64,000 bases of DNA from Rosistilla carotiformis (GCF_007753095.1 NZ_CP036348.1:2976001-3040000), one strand, 5' to 3'. Counted from the stretch's first letter, positions 35,449-46,039 are shown. Notes: generated by a model from the sequence alone, not told the origin. A program made the numbers and translations.

Positions 35449-36501
35449 TCAGCCTTCGGTTCGGTTGCTGTCTTTGGGGTACGACCCCAGGATATCGCGG
35501 CGAACCGTAAAAGCTTTCAGATCTTCAATCGCAGCTTTCACTGGGGCGTCCTGTTTGTGCCCCTCCAATTCGACGAAGAACAGATATTCATTGGGCCCGG
35601 CGGGCATCGGATAGGATTCGATCCAGGTTAGATTCAGGTTATGGGTTTTGAAGACGTTCATTGCATCGGCCAAGGCGCCGGGGCGATGGATGATTTGCAG
35701 GACCAAAGCCGTCTTGTCGTTGCCACTGGAATCGGGTTCATGGGCTCCCAGTACAGCAAATCGTGTGACGTTGTTGGGGTTGTCTTCGATGCTGGCCGCG
35801 ATCACGTTTAAGCCGTACTCACGCCCGGCCGCTTCGCTAGCGATTGCGGCAACCCCTGGTTTTTCGGCCGCCAGTTTGGCCGCCGCGGCGGTGCTGGAGA
35901 GCTCTTTCAGCTGCGCCGCCGGCATGTGTTGGGCCAACCAGCCTCGGCATTGCGATAGCGCTTGCGGCTTGCTGTAAATTTCAACGATCTGTTCGCGCGG
36001 CGTGCGGCTCAATAGATAGTGGTGGATTGGCAGCAGCACTTCGCCACAGATATTGACGGGGGTTTGCACGAACATCCCCAGCGTATCGACCACGCGGCCG
36101 TCGGTTGAATTTTCGACGGGAACGATGCCCATCGCGGCTTGGCCCCGACCCACCGCATCAAAAACGGCGGCGATGGTTGTTTCTGGGGTGAACGATGCGG
36201 CGTCGCCAAAGTATTTGATCGCGGCCAGATGGCTGTAGCTGTGCTGAGGGCCCAGGTAAGCGATCCGGCAGGTTTCCAGTTCCGCATTGGACAGACTGGC
36301 GACGTGCCGCAGCAGCGTTCGCAAGCGATCGGGATCGATCCGATGCGTGGCAGCGCTTTGCTTGACCGTCGATTCGATCCGCGCGCTGACATCTGCTGGC
36401 GATTCCGCAGCGTTTTCCTGACGCAGGATTTCCATGCGTTGCCCGACTAGGTCAAGGATGGCTCGATCGATCTCGTTGAGGCGTTCAGGGTCTCGCGGCA
36501 T
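35449..36501 (-). CDS. pheA: Prephenate dehydratase with chorismate-mutase-like N-terminus (P-protein)
   Basis: A 350-residue protein making phenylpyruvate for phenylalanine. Residues ~1-85 resemble an AroQ chorismate mutase (LNEIDRAILDLVGQRMEI), but the conserved lysine of the usual GxxK segment is not evident, so mutase activity may be weak or lost. The prephenate dehydratase domain follows with IAYLGPQHSYSHLAA, PVENSTDGRV, STAAAAKLAA and the catalytic NVTRFAVL. The C-terminal ACT domain contains NLTWIESYPMP, the ESRP-like site that binds phenylalanine for feedback inhibition. The ATG at 36501 fits the family N-terminus; the frame stays open to 36564. It converges on rpsA. Confidence 0.93.
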   Translation of the reverse strand: MPRDPERLNEIDRAILDLVGQRMEILRQENAAESPADVSARIESTVKQSAATHRIDPDRLRTLLRHVASLSNAELETCRIAYLGPQHSYSHLAAIKYFGDAASFTPETTIAAVFDAVGRGQAAMGIVPVENSTDGRVVDTLGMFVQTPVNICGEVLLPIHHYLLSRTPREQIVEIYSKPQALSQCRGWLAQHMPAAQLKELSSTAAAAKLAAEKPGVAAIASEAAGREYGLNVIAASIEDNPNNVTRFAVLGAHEPDSSGNDKTALVLQIIHRPGALADAMNVFKTHNLNLTWIESYPMPAGPNEYLFFVELEGHKQDAPVKAAIEDLKAFTVRRDILGSYPKDSNRTEG

Positions 36502-36748
36502 CGTGGATTGGCTCTTCGAGGGTGTCAGGATGGCTGAGTTGCCGGTGCTCCAACGACACGGCAAAATTCATACGGGCGAAGTCTGTCATTTTGACCGGCA
36601 ACGCATTGCTCATCGAAACCGAAACGGGCTCAAAAGTCAAACTGGAGCCGTGACGATGACGAATATTAGGCGGTTGGAACCGCAAAACGGTGCCTGATGT
36701 ACCGAAACGTACAGGAATTGCAGTTTTTTGGAAGCCGTGGTTTGGTTC

Positions 36749-36763
36749 TGGCACGCTCTTTGC
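36749..36763 (+). promoter_or_regulatory. Sigma-54 (RpoN) promoter upstream of dnaK
   Basis: TGGCACG, 4 bases, then TTGC is an exact match to the -24/-12 consensus. The GG and GC dinucleotides are spaced 10 bases apart as required. Transcription would start near 36775, leaving a leader of ~130 bases. No CIRCE-type inverted repeat was found in the 36502-36905 gap. No bound activator site could be identified; the rest of the gap shows no gene. Confidence 0.7.
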
Positions 36764-36905
36764 TTTTGTTCACATTCGTTCGCGTGACGGCCAAACATGT
36801 CGCCGACCGAACGAGACGCGGCACGACATGCAATGCTCCACAGGGCGAGCTTTGTCGCACAACGAATAGACTAAAATTCTGACGATACGACTGGAGGAGA
36901 GATCC

Positions 36906-38834
36906 ATGGCACAAGGCGAAAAAATTATTGGTATCGACTTGGGGACCACCAACAGCGTCGTTGCCATCATGGAAGGTAACGATCCCAAGGTGATTCCCAA
37001 TGCGGAAGGCAACCGTTTAACTCCCAGCGTGGTGGCGTTCACCGACAAAGCGGAAACGATCGTCGGCGAACCGGCGCGTCGCCAAGCGGTCACCAACCCA
37101 ACGCGAACGATCTATTCGGCGAAGCGTTTCATGGGCCGCCGGCACAACGAAGTTCATTCCGAAGAGAAGATCGTCCCATACGAAGTGACCGGTGCGGAAT
37201 CCGACTTCGTCAAAATCAAGGTGGGCGACAAGGAATACACGCCGCAAGAAATCTCGGCAAAGGTGCTTCGTAAGCTGAAGGAAGCTGCCGAATCCTACTT
37301 GGGGCACAAGGTCAACAAGGCGGTCATCACCGTTCCCGCGTACTTCAATGACAGCCAACGACAAGCCACCAAAGATGCGGGTGACATCGCGGGTCTGGAA
37401 GTGATGCGGATCATCAACGAACCGACGGCTGCGGCGATCGCGTACGGACTGGATAAGAAGAAGGATGAAAAGATCATCGTCTTCGATCTGGGGGGTGGTA
37501 CGTTCGACGTGTCGGTTCTGGAAGTTGCCGATTCGGGCGACGACGAGAGTTCGACGCGCGTCTTCCAAGTGGTCAGCACCAGTGGCGATACGCACCTCGG
37601 TGGCGACGACTTCGATGAAGCTTTGATCGGTTACGTTGCCAGCGAATTCAAGAAAGATCACGCAATCGATCTGCGCAGCGACCCCATGGCACTGCAGCGT
37701 TTGCAAGAAGCGTGCGAAAAAGCAAAGAAAGAATTGAGCACGCTGCCAGAAACCGACATCAACCTGCCATTTATCACGATGGATCAAACCGGGCCCAAGC
37801 ACCTGACGATGAAGGTCACGCGGGCGAAGTTTGAAGAGTTGATTGCCGATCTGATCCAACGTTGCCGTAAGCCTGTATTGCAGGCACTGGAAGACGCCGG
37901 GATGAAGCCTAGCGACATCGACGAGGTCGTCTTGGTGGGTGGTAGCACGCGTGTTCCTAAGGTTCGCGAAGTTGTTAAAGAGATCTTCGGCAAAGACCCT
38001 CACCAGGGTGTGAACCCCGATGAAGTGGTTGCGATCGGTGCTGCGATCCAAGGTAGCGTTCTGGCGGGTGATCGTACCGACGTGTTGCTGTTGGATGTCT
38101 GCCCATTGACCCTGGGGATCGAAACCGAAGGTGGTGTGATGACACCACTGGTCGAACGCAACACGACGATTCCGGTGGAGAAGAAGAATACGTTCAGCAC
38201 CGCTGCGGACAACCAAACCGCGGTCACCGTCCGCGTTTTCCAAGGTGAACGCAAGATGGCGGCGCAGAATCGATTGTTGGGCGACTTCAACCTCGAAGGG
38301 ATTCCTCCACAACCACGCGGTATGCCTCAGATCGAGGTCAAGTTTGACATCGACCAGAACGGTATTTTGAATGTCAGCGCGAAGGACCTCAATTCCGGTA
38401 AAGAAGCCAAGGTGCAGATCGAACAATCGGGCGGTCTGGACGACTCCGAAATCGAACGCATGAAGAAGGACGCCGAAGAGCATGCCGATGAAGATCGCAA
38501 GCTGTTCGAATTGGCCGAAGCACGTAACAAGGCGAACAGCCTCATCCACGAATCGGAAAAGCAGCTCAAGGATAACGAAGAGAAGCTGACCGATGCGGAC
38601 AAGGAGCCCATGAACGCGGTGATCAAGAAGGTGCGCGACGCGGTTGCTGGCGACGATACCGCGGCGATTGTTTCGGCGACCAGCGAATTGGAGCAAGCTT
38701 GGCAAGCGTTCAGCAAAGTGCTTTATGAAAAAGCGGGAGCTGAAGGCGCGGCGGCGGATGGTGCATCAGCGGAACCAGCACCAAGTGCGGATGACGATGC
38801 CATCGATGCGGAGTTCGAAGTGAAAGACAAGTAA
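36906..38834 (+). CDS. dnaK: Hsp70 chaperone DnaK
   Basis: A 642-residue protein of typical length. The nucleotide-binding domain starts [18 protein letters not shown] and contains the conserved [27 protein letters not shown] and [14 protein letters not shown]. The substrate-binding domain begins near [17 protein letters not shown]. The helical lid and an acidic tail ([14 protein letters not shown]) follow. It folds and protects proteins with DnaJ and GrpE, neither of which is in this window. A strong GGAGGAGAG ribosome-binding site precedes the ATG. Control by sigma-54 is suggested by the promoter at 36749-36763. clpB follows, but a stable hairpin lies between. Confidence 0.98.
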   Translation: MAQGEKIIGIDLGTTNSVVAIMEGNDPKVIPNAEGNRLTPSVVAFTDKAETIVGEPARRQAVTNPTRTIYSAKRFMGRRHNEVHSEEKIVPYEVTGAESDFVKIKVGDKEYTPQEISAKVLRKLKEAAESYLGHKVNKAVITVPAYFNDSQRQATKDAGDIAGLEVMRIINEPTAAAIAYGLDKKKDEKIIVFDLGGGTFDVSVLEVADSGDDESSTRVFQVVSTSGDTHLGGDDFDEALIGYVASEFKKDHAIDLRSDPMALQRLQEACEKAKKELSTLPETDINLPFITMDQTGPKHLTMKVTRAKFEELIADLIQRCRKPVLQALEDAGMKPSDIDEVVLVGGSTRVPKVREVVKEIFGKDPHQGVNPDEVVAIGAAIQGSVLAGDRTDVLLLDVCPLTLGIETEGGVMTPLVERNTTIPVEKKNTFSTAADNQTAVTVRVFQGERKMAAQNRLLGDFNLEGIPPQPRGMPQIEVKFDIDQNGILNVSAKDLNSGKEAKVQIEQSGGLDDSEIERMKKDAEEHADEDRKLFELAEARNKANSLIHESEKQLKDNEEKLTDADKEPMNAVIKKVRDAVAGDDTAAIVSATSELEQAWQAFSKVLYEKAGAEGAAADGASAEPAPSADDDAIDAEFEVKDK

Positions 38835-38852
38835 ACGTCTTCAACGATGATT

Positions 38853-38888
38853 GATCACCGGGCCGGTCCGATGGGCTGGCCGGTGATC
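38853..38888 (+). terminator. Stable hairpin after dnaK
   Basis: GATCACCGG and CCGGTGATC form a perfect 9-bp stem that extends by a bulged inner stem (GCCGG/CTGGC). It starts 19 bp after the dnaK stop and is strong enough to end transcription before clpB, although there is no T-run. Confidence 0.6.
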
Positions 38889-39041
38889 GCTACGCGGGCC
38901 ACAGACGATTATCCCAACACGCGACAGTGACCGATTGGTTGCAAGCGTGTCTTCAACGGCTGTGGCTTTTTCGTGCGCGGTCCGCAGTTTTTTTGAATCT
39001 TACAGGCATGTTAGGCAGTATCAGAAACAGGAGTTTGAATC

Positions 39042-41720
39042 ATGGCATTTCGATTTGACAAATTGACACATAAGTCGCAGGAAGCGGTCGGCCAAGCTCA
39101 AGGAGAGGCGACCGAAGCGGGAAATCCTGAAATCACTCCGTTGCACCTGCTTGCGAGCATGCTCAGCACCGGCCAGGGGATCGTTCGCCCGATGCTGCAA
39201 AAAATCGGTGTCGACATCGATCAATTGAATGGGATGTTGGCGAGTGAATTGGAGCGATTGCCTAAGAGTTCCGGAGGACGTCAGGCCGGTGTTTCCCCCG
39301 AACTGCAAAAGGTCTTCGAGGCCGCTGCGCGACGCGCCGAGACGATGAAGGACGAATTCGTCAGTAGCGAGCATCTGCTGTTGGCGATGACCGATACCGA
39401 CGGCAAGGCAAAGAACCTCTTGAAATTGGTCGGCGTTGGGACGGACGACGTGCTTTCGGCGCTGAAAGAAGTGCGGGGCAGCGCGCGGGTCACCGACCAG
39501 AACGCCGAAGACAGTTACCAAGCATTAGAAAAATATGGCATCGACCTCGTGCAATTGGCCCTGCAGGGCAAATTGGATCCGGTGATCGGTCGCGACGCAG
39601 AGATCCGACGCGTGATCCAGGTGTTGTCGCGACGCACGAAGAACAATCCCGTGCTGATCGGTCAACCGGGGGTTGGGAAAACAGCGATCGCTGAAGGGCT
39701 AGCGCTTCGAATTGTCGAAGGCGATGTTCCGACCAGTTTAAAAGACAAGCGGGTGATCTCGTTGGACATGGGCGCACTGGTTGCCGGGGCGAAGTTTCGC
39801 GGCGATTTTGAAGAGCGTCTGAAGTCGGTTTTGCGTGAGGTCAAAGAGAGCGCCGGCAGTGTGATCCTGTTCATCGACGAACTGCATCTGGTGGTTGGTG
39901 CCGGTAAAGCGGAAGGATCTGCCGATGCCGCAAACCTATTGAAGCCGGAATTGGCTCGCGGTGCCTTGCGCTGCATCGGGGCGACGACGTTAGACGAATA
40001 CCGTCAGCACATCGAAAAGGACGCGGCGTTGGAACGACGTTTCCAGCCTGTGTTTGTGGGCGAACCGAACGTCGAAGATACGATTGCCATTCTGCGCGGG
40101 CTGAAGCCGCGATATGAAGCCCACCATGGCGTCCGCATTACGGATTCCGCGTTGGTCGCGGCGGCAACGTTGTCGCATCGCTATATCGCCGATCGCTTCC
40201 TTCCCGACAAGGCGATCGATCTGGTCGACGAGGCGGCCAGTCGCTTGGCGATGGAAAAGGAAAGCGTTCCCGAACCGATAGACGAAGTTCAGCGAAGGCT
40301 GCGTCAGTTGGAACTGGCAGCACGTCAACTCGAACGCGAAGAAGATGCCTCGGCAAAATCGCGGTTGAATGAAGTGAATGCCGAAATGCAGCAGCAGAAG
40401 GCGGAACTGGCTTCGCTTCGCGAACAATGGGAAGCCGAAAAGTTGGGACTTGATGATGTGCAAAGCATTCGCAAGCAGATCGATCAGGTGGATCATGAAT
40501 TCCGAACTTTGGATGGTGAGATTCGCCGCAAACAATCCAGCGGCGAAGCGGTTACGGAAGCCGAGTACCAACAGTTGTATGAACTGGATAAACGCCGTAC
40601 CGATTTGACAGCGCGGGCCGAAAAGCAAGCCGAGACACAGTCGCAAGGTGCCGTTAGCGCCGACGATCCGTCGCATGGGGCTCGACGCTTGTTGCGACAG
40701 GATGTGACCGATGAAGAAATCGCGGAAGTCGTCAGCGCCTGGACAGGGATTCCGGTCCATCGCATGCTGGAGACCGAGCGGGCGAAATTGTTGGTCATGG
40801 AAGAGCGTTTGCATCAGCAGGTCGTTGGCCAGGATGCCGCCGTCACCGCAGTGGCCAATGCCGTCCGTCGCAGTCGCAGTGGATTGCAAGATCCGCATCG
40901 GCCGATCGGATCGTTCCTGTTCCTGGGGCCAACGGGCGTCGGCAAAACCGAATTGTGCAAGGCGCTCGCGCGGATCATGTTCGACGATCCCAATGCGATG
41001 GTTCGCTTGGATATGAGCGAGTTCATGGAACGGCACAGTGTCAGCCGATTGATCGGGGCGCCTCCCGGATATGTCGGATACGAAGAGGGTGGCAAGTTGA
41101 CCGAAGCGGTTCGTCGGCGCCCGTATTGCGTGATCCTTTTGGACGAGATGGAGAAGGCGCATCCCGATGTCTTCAACGTCTTGTTGCAAGTGCTTGACGA
41201 TGGTCGGTTGACCGATGGCCAAGGTCGGACCGTTGATTTTGCGAATACCGTGATCGCAATGACAAGCAATGTCGGAAGCCAAGCGATTCAAAAAATCGCT
41301 ATGGACGGTGGCTCGGATGCGGAATTGGAAGCGTCGGTTCAGGAATCGTTGAAGGCTCGGTTTTTGCCAGAGTTTTTGAATCGAATCGATGACACGATCG
41401 TGTTCCACCCGTTGCAGTTGGATCAGATTCGGAAGATCGTGCGGATCCAGCTGGAAGGGCTATCTTCGCGGTTGGAGGCCAATGAGATCGGCTTGGAAGT
41501 TACCGATGCGGCGGTCGAAGCGATTGCCGATCGAGGCTTCGATCCAACCTATGGTGCGCGTCCGTTGAAGCGGGAGATCCAACGGAGTCTGGAGAATCGG
41601 TTAGCGACCGAGCTGTTGCGGAATCAGTATGCGGCCGGATCGACGGTCCGCGTCGACTTTAAAAACGGCGACTACACGTTTGAAATGATCCCTGCAAACG
41701 CAGCCGTCGCGGCGGACTAG
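39042..41720 (+). CDS. clpB: Disaggregase ClpB (Hsp100)
   Basis: An 892-residue, two-motor AAA+ disaggregase that pulls proteins from aggregates together with DnaK. The Clp N-domain ([15 protein letters not shown] ... [11 protein letters not shown]) spans ~1-145. The first ATPase domain has Walker A GQPGVGKT at 207-214 and the [13 protein letters not shown] Walker B. The coiled-coil middle domain at ~410-540 (rich in Glu, Gln, Arg) distinguishes ClpB from ClpA/ClpC. The second ATPase domain has GPTGVGKT at 629-636, and [17 protein letters not shown] is the second pore loop. An ACAGGAG ribosome-binding site precedes the ATG. Pairing with dnaK fits the joint disaggregation role. Confidence 0.97.
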   Translation: MAFRFDKLTHKSQEAVGQAQGEATEAGNPEITPLHLLASMLSTGQGIVRPMLQKIGVDIDQLNGMLASELERLPKSSGGRQAGVSPELQKVFEAAARRAETMKDEFVSSEHLLLAMTDTDGKAKNLLKLVGVGTDDVLSALKEVRGSARVTDQNAEDSYQALEKYGIDLVQLALQGKLDPVIGRDAEIRRVIQVLSRRTKNNPVLIGQPGVGKTAIAEGLALRIVEGDVPTSLKDKRVISLDMGALVAGAKFRGDFEERLKSVLREVKESAGSVILFIDELHLVVGAGKAEGSADAANLLKPELARGALRCIGATTLDEYRQHIEKDAALERRFQPVFVGEPNVEDTIAILRGLKPRYEAHHGVRITDSALVAAATLSHRYIADRFLPDKAIDLVDEAASRLAMEKESVPEPIDEVQRRLRQLELAARQLEREEDASAKSRLNEVNAEMQQQKAELASLREQWEAEKLGLDDVQSIRKQIDQVDHEFRTLDGEIRRKQSSGEAVTEAEYQQLYELDKRRTDLTARAEKQAETQSQGAVSADDPSHGARRLLRQDVTDEEIAEVVSAWTGIPVHRMLETERAKLLVMEERLHQQVVGQDAAVTAVANAVRRSRSGLQDPHRPIGSFLFLGPTGVGKTELCKALARIMFDDPNAMVRLDMSEFMERHSVSRLIGAPPGYVGYEEGGKLTEAVRRRPYCVILLDEMEKAHPDVFNVLLQVLDDGRLTDGQGRTVDFANTVIAMTSNVGSQAIQKIAMDGGSDAELEASVQESLKARFLPEFLNRIDDTIVFHPLQLDQIRKIVRIQLEGLSSRLEANEIGLEVTDAAVEAIADRGFDPTYGARPLKREIQRSLENRLATELLRNQYAAGSTVRVDFKNGDYTFEMIPANAAVAAD

Positions 41721-41752
41721 CCCTCCGCGACGAGCGTGACTCCGTAAGGGGC

Positions 41753-44050
41753 CTACTCGCCACCAAAGGAGAACTCGGGCATGGCACCTTCACCCATGCC
41801 CGGTTCGGGCATCGTGCTGGCAGCCTTTGCTTTTTGCAGTCGTTCGCGTTCATCGGCAAACGTATAGCGACGGAAACGGAACGCGTCTTCGATCTCATGT
41901 TGGACGACCAGGCCGCCATTCTCGTCGAACAACAGCATCTTTCCGGGAGCCAACATCGGCTCCTCCTCAGCGTCCAAGGCGGCTAGGTTTTCGCCTCCGG
42001 CAATGTCGACCAAGACGCCTCGTGATTTAACCGATGCGTTGTCCAGCTGTTTGATTTCCAAGGTCGAAGGATTGACGATCTCGTCGGTAAACGAGGGGTT
42101 ATCGAGAATCGAGCCACGCGTCGCCGATTCGAATTGGGCTGTCCGTTCGGTCGCAAATCCCCAATCCCAGTTTACCGCGACAATATCGGCGGTCGGAGGA
42201 TTCTTTTGGAAGCTCTTTCCTTCCTGCGACGTCATCACTTCGGGATGCGTCAGGCCGCCAGCGAACCATGACAGTTCGGGGAGCGACGCGGGCGGGCTCG
42301 GCTTACTCCAAGCCGACCACAAATAACCGGTTCGGTAGGTCGAGCCTTCCTTTTTGGTGATCTCTGCGTCGAGCATGGTTCGCTTTTGAATCCGTTCCAA
42401 GACATCGGGATCCAATGTTTTCAGCGGCGGTGCAAAGCGCCCATTGATTGGGTAGTTGGGATCTTCGATCGCAACTTGAATCCGATAAACGTACTTTCGA
42501 CCCGGCTGTGGCCCAAACTTGTTTCGGCGAGGGCTGTCGCGGAAATCATAGAATCGAATCAGTTTGTATTCGGATGCGACAACGACCGTCGATCCCATCA
42601 TGCCGTCGGGGCCCATCATGCCCATCATTCCCTCGGAACCCATCATCATTTCCGAGCCCATCATTCCCTCGGAACCCATCATCATTTCCGAACCCATCAT
42701 TCCCTCGGGGCCCATCATCCCTTCGGCACCCATCATGCCGGGGATGCCGGTGCGCGATGCGGGACCACGATTTTGCAGGGCTCCGAGATCCAGCCGAGTT
42801 CCGACGGCTGGGCCGGTGACATCGGGGGCATCGACGGGCGTTTTTTCAACGGCGGCATTGTTGTCACGCTTCTTATGGCCTGCCAGCGGCACCAAGCTGT
42901 GCACGGCAAACTTCATGTAGTCTTGAATCAATAGCGGCGGAATCGGCATCGTCAAAACCGAATCCATGTATTCGGGCGAGATCACTTCAGGCGAGAAGCC
43001 CGCCCAGTGCTTGATGTACATCGAGTTCATGAAGTTATTGCTGGTGGTGACGACCCAGTCCCCTTCTTCCGCCAAAATCTTGGCATCGTCGGGTTCTTCC
43101 AACTCCGAAACATCGCGGTCGGTGACGTCGGCGCGAATTACGCGGAATGCAATATATTTGGGGCGATCGCGGCGCGGATCAAACCCCGTGGCATCTCCTA
43201 ACGCATCCTGAAATGCCTCGTTCAGCAATTCGTTTGGCATGACGGCGGTGCCGGCAATAAATTGATGGGTGTAAGCGATCGGCCTTTGCGTTGCGTTTCC
43301 ACGCGGGCCGCCCATGCCACCTCCCATTTCTCCCATTCCCATCCCCATTCCAGCTCCGCGATAGCCACGGTCGTACTTGGGATCCAATTTTCGAGCCATG
43401 GAAGCACCTCCCATGCCCATGCCCATACCCATGCCCATCTCCATTTCGCCCGCACCCATTTCGGGCATCATCATTTCGCCACCCATCATCCCTTCCATCA
43501 TCATGCCGGCTTCGCCACCGCGCGGTTGGCGGCGGGGCCGTCGGCGGACAGGTTTTTTCTCCTCTTCGACTTCCATTTTCGGAGCATCTTCAAGCGCTTC
43601 AAACGGGTCGGGAGTACCTGCAGGCGGATTGAGGCTGAATGCACCTAAGACGGCAACCAGTTGGATTTCCTGAGGCGCATATTCGGGAGCATCGATTTCG
43701 GGATCGCGGCGTTTGATCTTCGAACGGCTCTTGGGGAAGCCTTTCTCTTTAAATTGAAGTCCGGCGTCGATCGAATCTCGGCTCAATTCGACGTTCTTTT
43801 CGTATTTGACCGTCGCCACACGCGGTTCTTCGCTTTCGATGGCTTCCCAGTGCGTGGTCTCCAGTTCGGTCATCACCTGATTCGCGGTTGAGGTCAGGTT
43901 TTCCGGATTCTTTGCTTCTGCAAAGGGCTCAATGCTAAGACCCTTGTAGATCAACAGCCCAAACACGGCCACGACCAGTCCCAGGACTAGCTTTTCCACA
44001 TGATTGATGGCGAACTTCTTCAGAGCATCGCCGTCCATCTTGCCTTTCAT
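41753..44050 (-). CDS. Single-pass membrane protein with Met-Gly repeats, third gene of pilM operon
   Basis: A 765-residue planctomycete-type protein with no domain I can name. A short cytosolic N-terminus is followed by a transmembrane helix (LVLGLVVAVFGLLIYKGL, ~17-34). The rest should be periplasmic. Low-complexity regions rich in Met, Gly and Glu lie at ~180-250 (including MGMGMGMGMGG) and ~445-485, where a 12-residue unit like MMGSEMMMGSEG is repeated. A basic/Pro stretch (RRRPRRQPRGGE) precedes the first. By position after pilM and the PilO-like gene it may be an assembly-platform or alignment-complex component. A GGGAG ribosome-binding site lies before the ATG. It converges with clpB. 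Confidence 0.75.
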   Translation of the reverse strand: MKGKMDGDALKKFAINHVEKLVLGLVVAVFGLLIYKGLSIEPFAEAKNPENLTSTANQVMTELETTHWEAIESEEPRVATVKYEKNVELSRDSIDAGLQFKEKGFPKSRSKIKRRDPEIDAPEYAPQEIQLVAVLGAFSLNPPAGTPDPFEALEDAPKMEVEEEKKPVRRRPRRQPRGGEAGMMMEGMMGGEMMMPEMGAGEMEMGMGMGMGMGGASMARKLDPKYDRGYRGAGMGMGMGEMGGGMGGPRGNATQRPIAYTHQFIAGTAVMPNELLNEAFQDALGDATGFDPRRDRPKYIAFRVIRADVTDRDVSELEEPDDAKILAEEGDWVVTTSNNFMNSMYIKHWAGFSPEVISPEYMDSVLTMPIPPLLIQDYMKFAVHSLVPLAGHKKRDNNAAVEKTPVDAPDVTGPAVGTRLDLGALQNRGPASRTGIPGMMGAEGMMGPEGMMGSEMMMGSEGMMGSEMMMGSEGMMGMMGPDGMMGSTVVVASEYKLIRFYDFRDSPRRNKFGPQPGRKYVYRIQVAIEDPNYPINGRFAPPLKTLDPDVLERIQKRTMLDAEITKKEGSTYRTGYLWSAWSKPSPPASLPELSWFAGGLTHPEVMTSQEGKSFQKNPPTADIVAVNWDWGFATERTAQFESATRGSILDNPSFTDEIVNPSTLEIKQLDNASVKSRGVLVDIAGGENLAALDAEEEPMLAPGKMLLFDENGGLVVQHEIEDAFRFRRYTFADERERLQKAKAASTMPEPGMGEGAMPEFSFGGE
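42630..42707. repeat. 36-bp tandem repeat inside the Met-Gly protein gene
   Basis: Units start at 42630 (CCCTCGGAACCCATCATCAT…), 42666 and 42702; the third is diverged. They encode the 12-residue MMGSEMMMGSEG period on the minus strand. Length variation between strains would be expected. Confidence 0.8.
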
Positions 44051-44142
44051 AATGTGTCTCCCTTTACTGCTGCCGTCGGTCGTTTGGTCGTGGGTATTGG
44101 TTGAATGGGGTTTTCGATTGCCCCATGGCTGTCATCGCAAAG

Positions 44143-45915
44143 CTAATTCGCCGCAGCGGGCTCCGCCGCGACCGCTGGATTCTCTGCTGCTGCGGGCGGA
44201 TCCTCTGGCGCGGCCACCGGTGGAACCGCTGCTGGTGGATCGACCGCCGCGGGGGCTGGTGGATTCTCCACTGGTGGTTCGCCAGCGGCAGGCTCCACGT
44301 TGGGGGCAGCGGGTTCCGGAGTGGCGGGGGCCTGCGTACCAGCGGCATTCGCCACTGGGGCTTCGCCGATCGATTGGTCGTTCACAACGGTTTCGGTCGT
44401 CACTTCTTCGACTCCCAATTTCTCCAGATCCGGTGGGTTGTAAATGTAGATCACACCATAGACCTCGATGGGAAGATCAAACGGGTATTCGTCGACCCGA
44501 TTCCCACCAGGCATCCCGCCACCGGTCATCCCCATCTCTCCGAACCCAGCTCCCATGCCTCCCATCTCCATTCCCATGCCACCCATCTCCATTCCCATGC
44601 CGCCCATCTCCATTCCCATGCCGCCGGACGCAGCCCCGGTGCTGGAGGTGTTGATGCGGACTTGGCGGACTTCGACCATCAAGCGGGCGTTGCCACAGGC
44701 GGTCAGCAGTTGGGGGAGTTTGCGTTGATCCATCTTCAAGGTCAGCTTGACGGGCAAGCGTTTGGCAACATTCAAAAATGCATTTTCTGGGCTGGGGCTC
44801 TCCATCGCCGAACGCAATTCGCTGGCCGAGATCGGTTCGTAGGCCGTGTTGACGTAGCGGTTTTCGGCGGGATCGACAGCTTCCATCCCTCCTTCGCCCA
44901 TCCCCATCTCGCTTCCCATGCCCATCTCCATTCCCATGCCCATGTCCATTCCCATCTCGCTTCCCATGCCCATGTCCATTCCCATGCCCATGGCGTCGCC
45001 CCCCATTTGCATGGCGGCGCGTGAGACCCGACCGACGCGGCCAGCGACGGCGCGGCCGAGCTGAATTTCGACGATCTCATGGACGGTGGCCTGAAACGGT
45101 TTGGTCGCGTTGCCGTTGACCGTTGAGACGATCTGCAGCAGATTTTTCAAGACCCAGAGGTCTTCTTGAGAATAAAGCACGTCCAGGGTCGATGGGGCTT
45201 CTTTGGTTCGCCAGGGGAAGACCTGTTCCAGCAGCATGGCTTGGCTTGCCGTGGACCAATTGACAAGCGTATCGGGTTCCTTGCTGACCGCCGGCCCCAC
45301 GCCGAATTCACCCGGGCCGCCCATGCCCATCGGTTCTTGAAAACCCATCTCCATACCGCCAGCGCCCATTCCCATCCCCATGCCTGCGGCGTTGGATGCT
45401 GCTTTAAAATCTGCGGTCCATTTGGCGCCAACCACCTCGGCCAGGCCGGGCAATTGGCCTTCGATGTACAGCTTGTAACGGTGACGCAACGTCTGATCAA
45501 CTTGGTCGATTTCGGGCATCGGGAATTCGGTCGTCGTTTCGATCGGCAGGTATTTGCTGAACGCATCGACAAAATCGCTGGTCCCCTTTTTGTTCAGCTC
45601 CGTCGGCCAGACCAAGATTTTTTCTTGGTATTCCCACTGACGCTCCCACGCGGCCAGAACATCTTGTTGCAAGATGTCGACACGCTTTTCCATTTCCGTA
45701 TGCGAATGCGGATTGGGGTGTGTCGACGCGGTGCCACGGATCTGTGTCAGGGTGCTGTAGGCGCCGTTGATCGCCGTTTTCTGCGATTCGGCGTTCGCCA
45801 CCAGCGATGACGTCGAGACCCACCAAATCGCGATCGAAACAATCATCACCAGTGCCCATACGCCCCAGAAAGCGTACTTAATCGCCGGTCCTAGTTTTTC
45901 TTTCAGCTTGTCCAT
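44143..45915 (-). CDS. Single-pass membrane protein with Met-Gly repeats, second gene of pilM operon
   Basis: A 590-residue protein. A cytosolic start (MDKLKEKLGPAIKY) leads to one transmembrane helix (AFWGVWALVMIVSIAIWWV, ~15-33), a layout like PilO/PilN. A helical part of ~130 residues follows. Three Met-Gly-Glu-rich stretches interrupt the rest, one containing a 7-residue MGGMGME repeat. Residues ~500-590 form a Pro/Ala/Glu tail rich in PAA and PPV. Its place between pilM and another one-pass protein suggests a role in the PilMNO-type inner-membrane alignment complex of a type IV pilus or type II secretion system. This is inference; no PilO domain was confirmed. Confidence 0.78.
   Translation of the reverse strand: MDKLKEKLGPAIKYAFWGVWALVMIVSIAIWWVSTSSLVANAESQKTAINGAYSTLTQIRGTASTHPNPHSHTEMEKRVDILQQDVLAAWERQWEYQEKILVWPTELNKKGTSDFVDAFSKYLPIETTTEFPMPEIDQVDQTLRHRYKLYIEGQLPGLAEVVGAKWTADFKAASNAAGMGMGMGAGGMEMGFQEPMGMGGPGEFGVGPAVSKEPDTLVNWSTASQAMLLEQVFPWRTKEAPSTLDVLYSQEDLWVLKNLLQIVSTVNGNATKPFQATVHEIVEIQLGRAVAGRVGRVSRAAMQMGGDAMGMGMDMGMGSEMGMDMGMGMEMGMGSEMGMGEGGMEAVDPAENRYVNTAYEPISASELRSAMESPSPENAFLNVAKRLPVKLTLKMDQRKLPQLLTACGNARLMVEVRQVRINTSSTGAASGGMGMEMGGMGMEMGGMGMEMGGMGAGFGEMGMTGGGMPGGNRVDEYPFDLPIEVYGVIYIYNPPDLEKLGVEEVTTETVVNDQSIGEAPVANAAGTQAPATPEPAAPNVEPAAGEPPVENPPAPAAVDPPAAVPPVAAPEDPPAAAENPAVAAEPAAAN
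44551..44625. repeat. 21-bp tandem repeat (~3.5 units)
   Basis: Units TCCCATGCCNCCCATCTCCA(T) start at 44551, 44572, 44593 and partially at 44614. They encode the repeated MGGMGME heptapeptide on the minus strand. Confidence 0.85.
44899..45000. repeat. Imperfect CCCATG-rich tandem repeat
   Basis: Alternating TCCCATGCCCAT, CTCCAT, GTCCAT and CTCGCT blocks run for ~100 bp and encode MGM(E/D)MGMG-type low-complexity sequence on the minus strand. A related but less regular block lies at 43395-43500 in the next gene. Confidence 0.75.
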
Positions 45916-46039
45916 TTATTTAATACTCGGATTAGGGACGGGGGTCTCGGCTGGCGGACAATGTTTTCGGTTCGTGATGCGTAACGGACTTGGAACGCGG
46001 TGGCTCGCGGATCAGGTTTGGCAACACCGCAACCCACGA

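Noticed and set aside
36502-36905. CIRCE/HrcA operator before dnaK
   Set aside because: No TTAGCACTC-N9-GAGTGCTAA-like inverted repeat was found in the region.
37017-38705. 562-codon minus-strand frame opposite dnaK
   Set aside because: dnaK is certain on the other strand, and the antisense product has no known motif.
42601-45000. Short tandem repeats resembling a CRISPR array
   Set aside because: The repeats are in frame, have no unique spacers and encode Met-Gly low-complexity protein; no cas genes are near.
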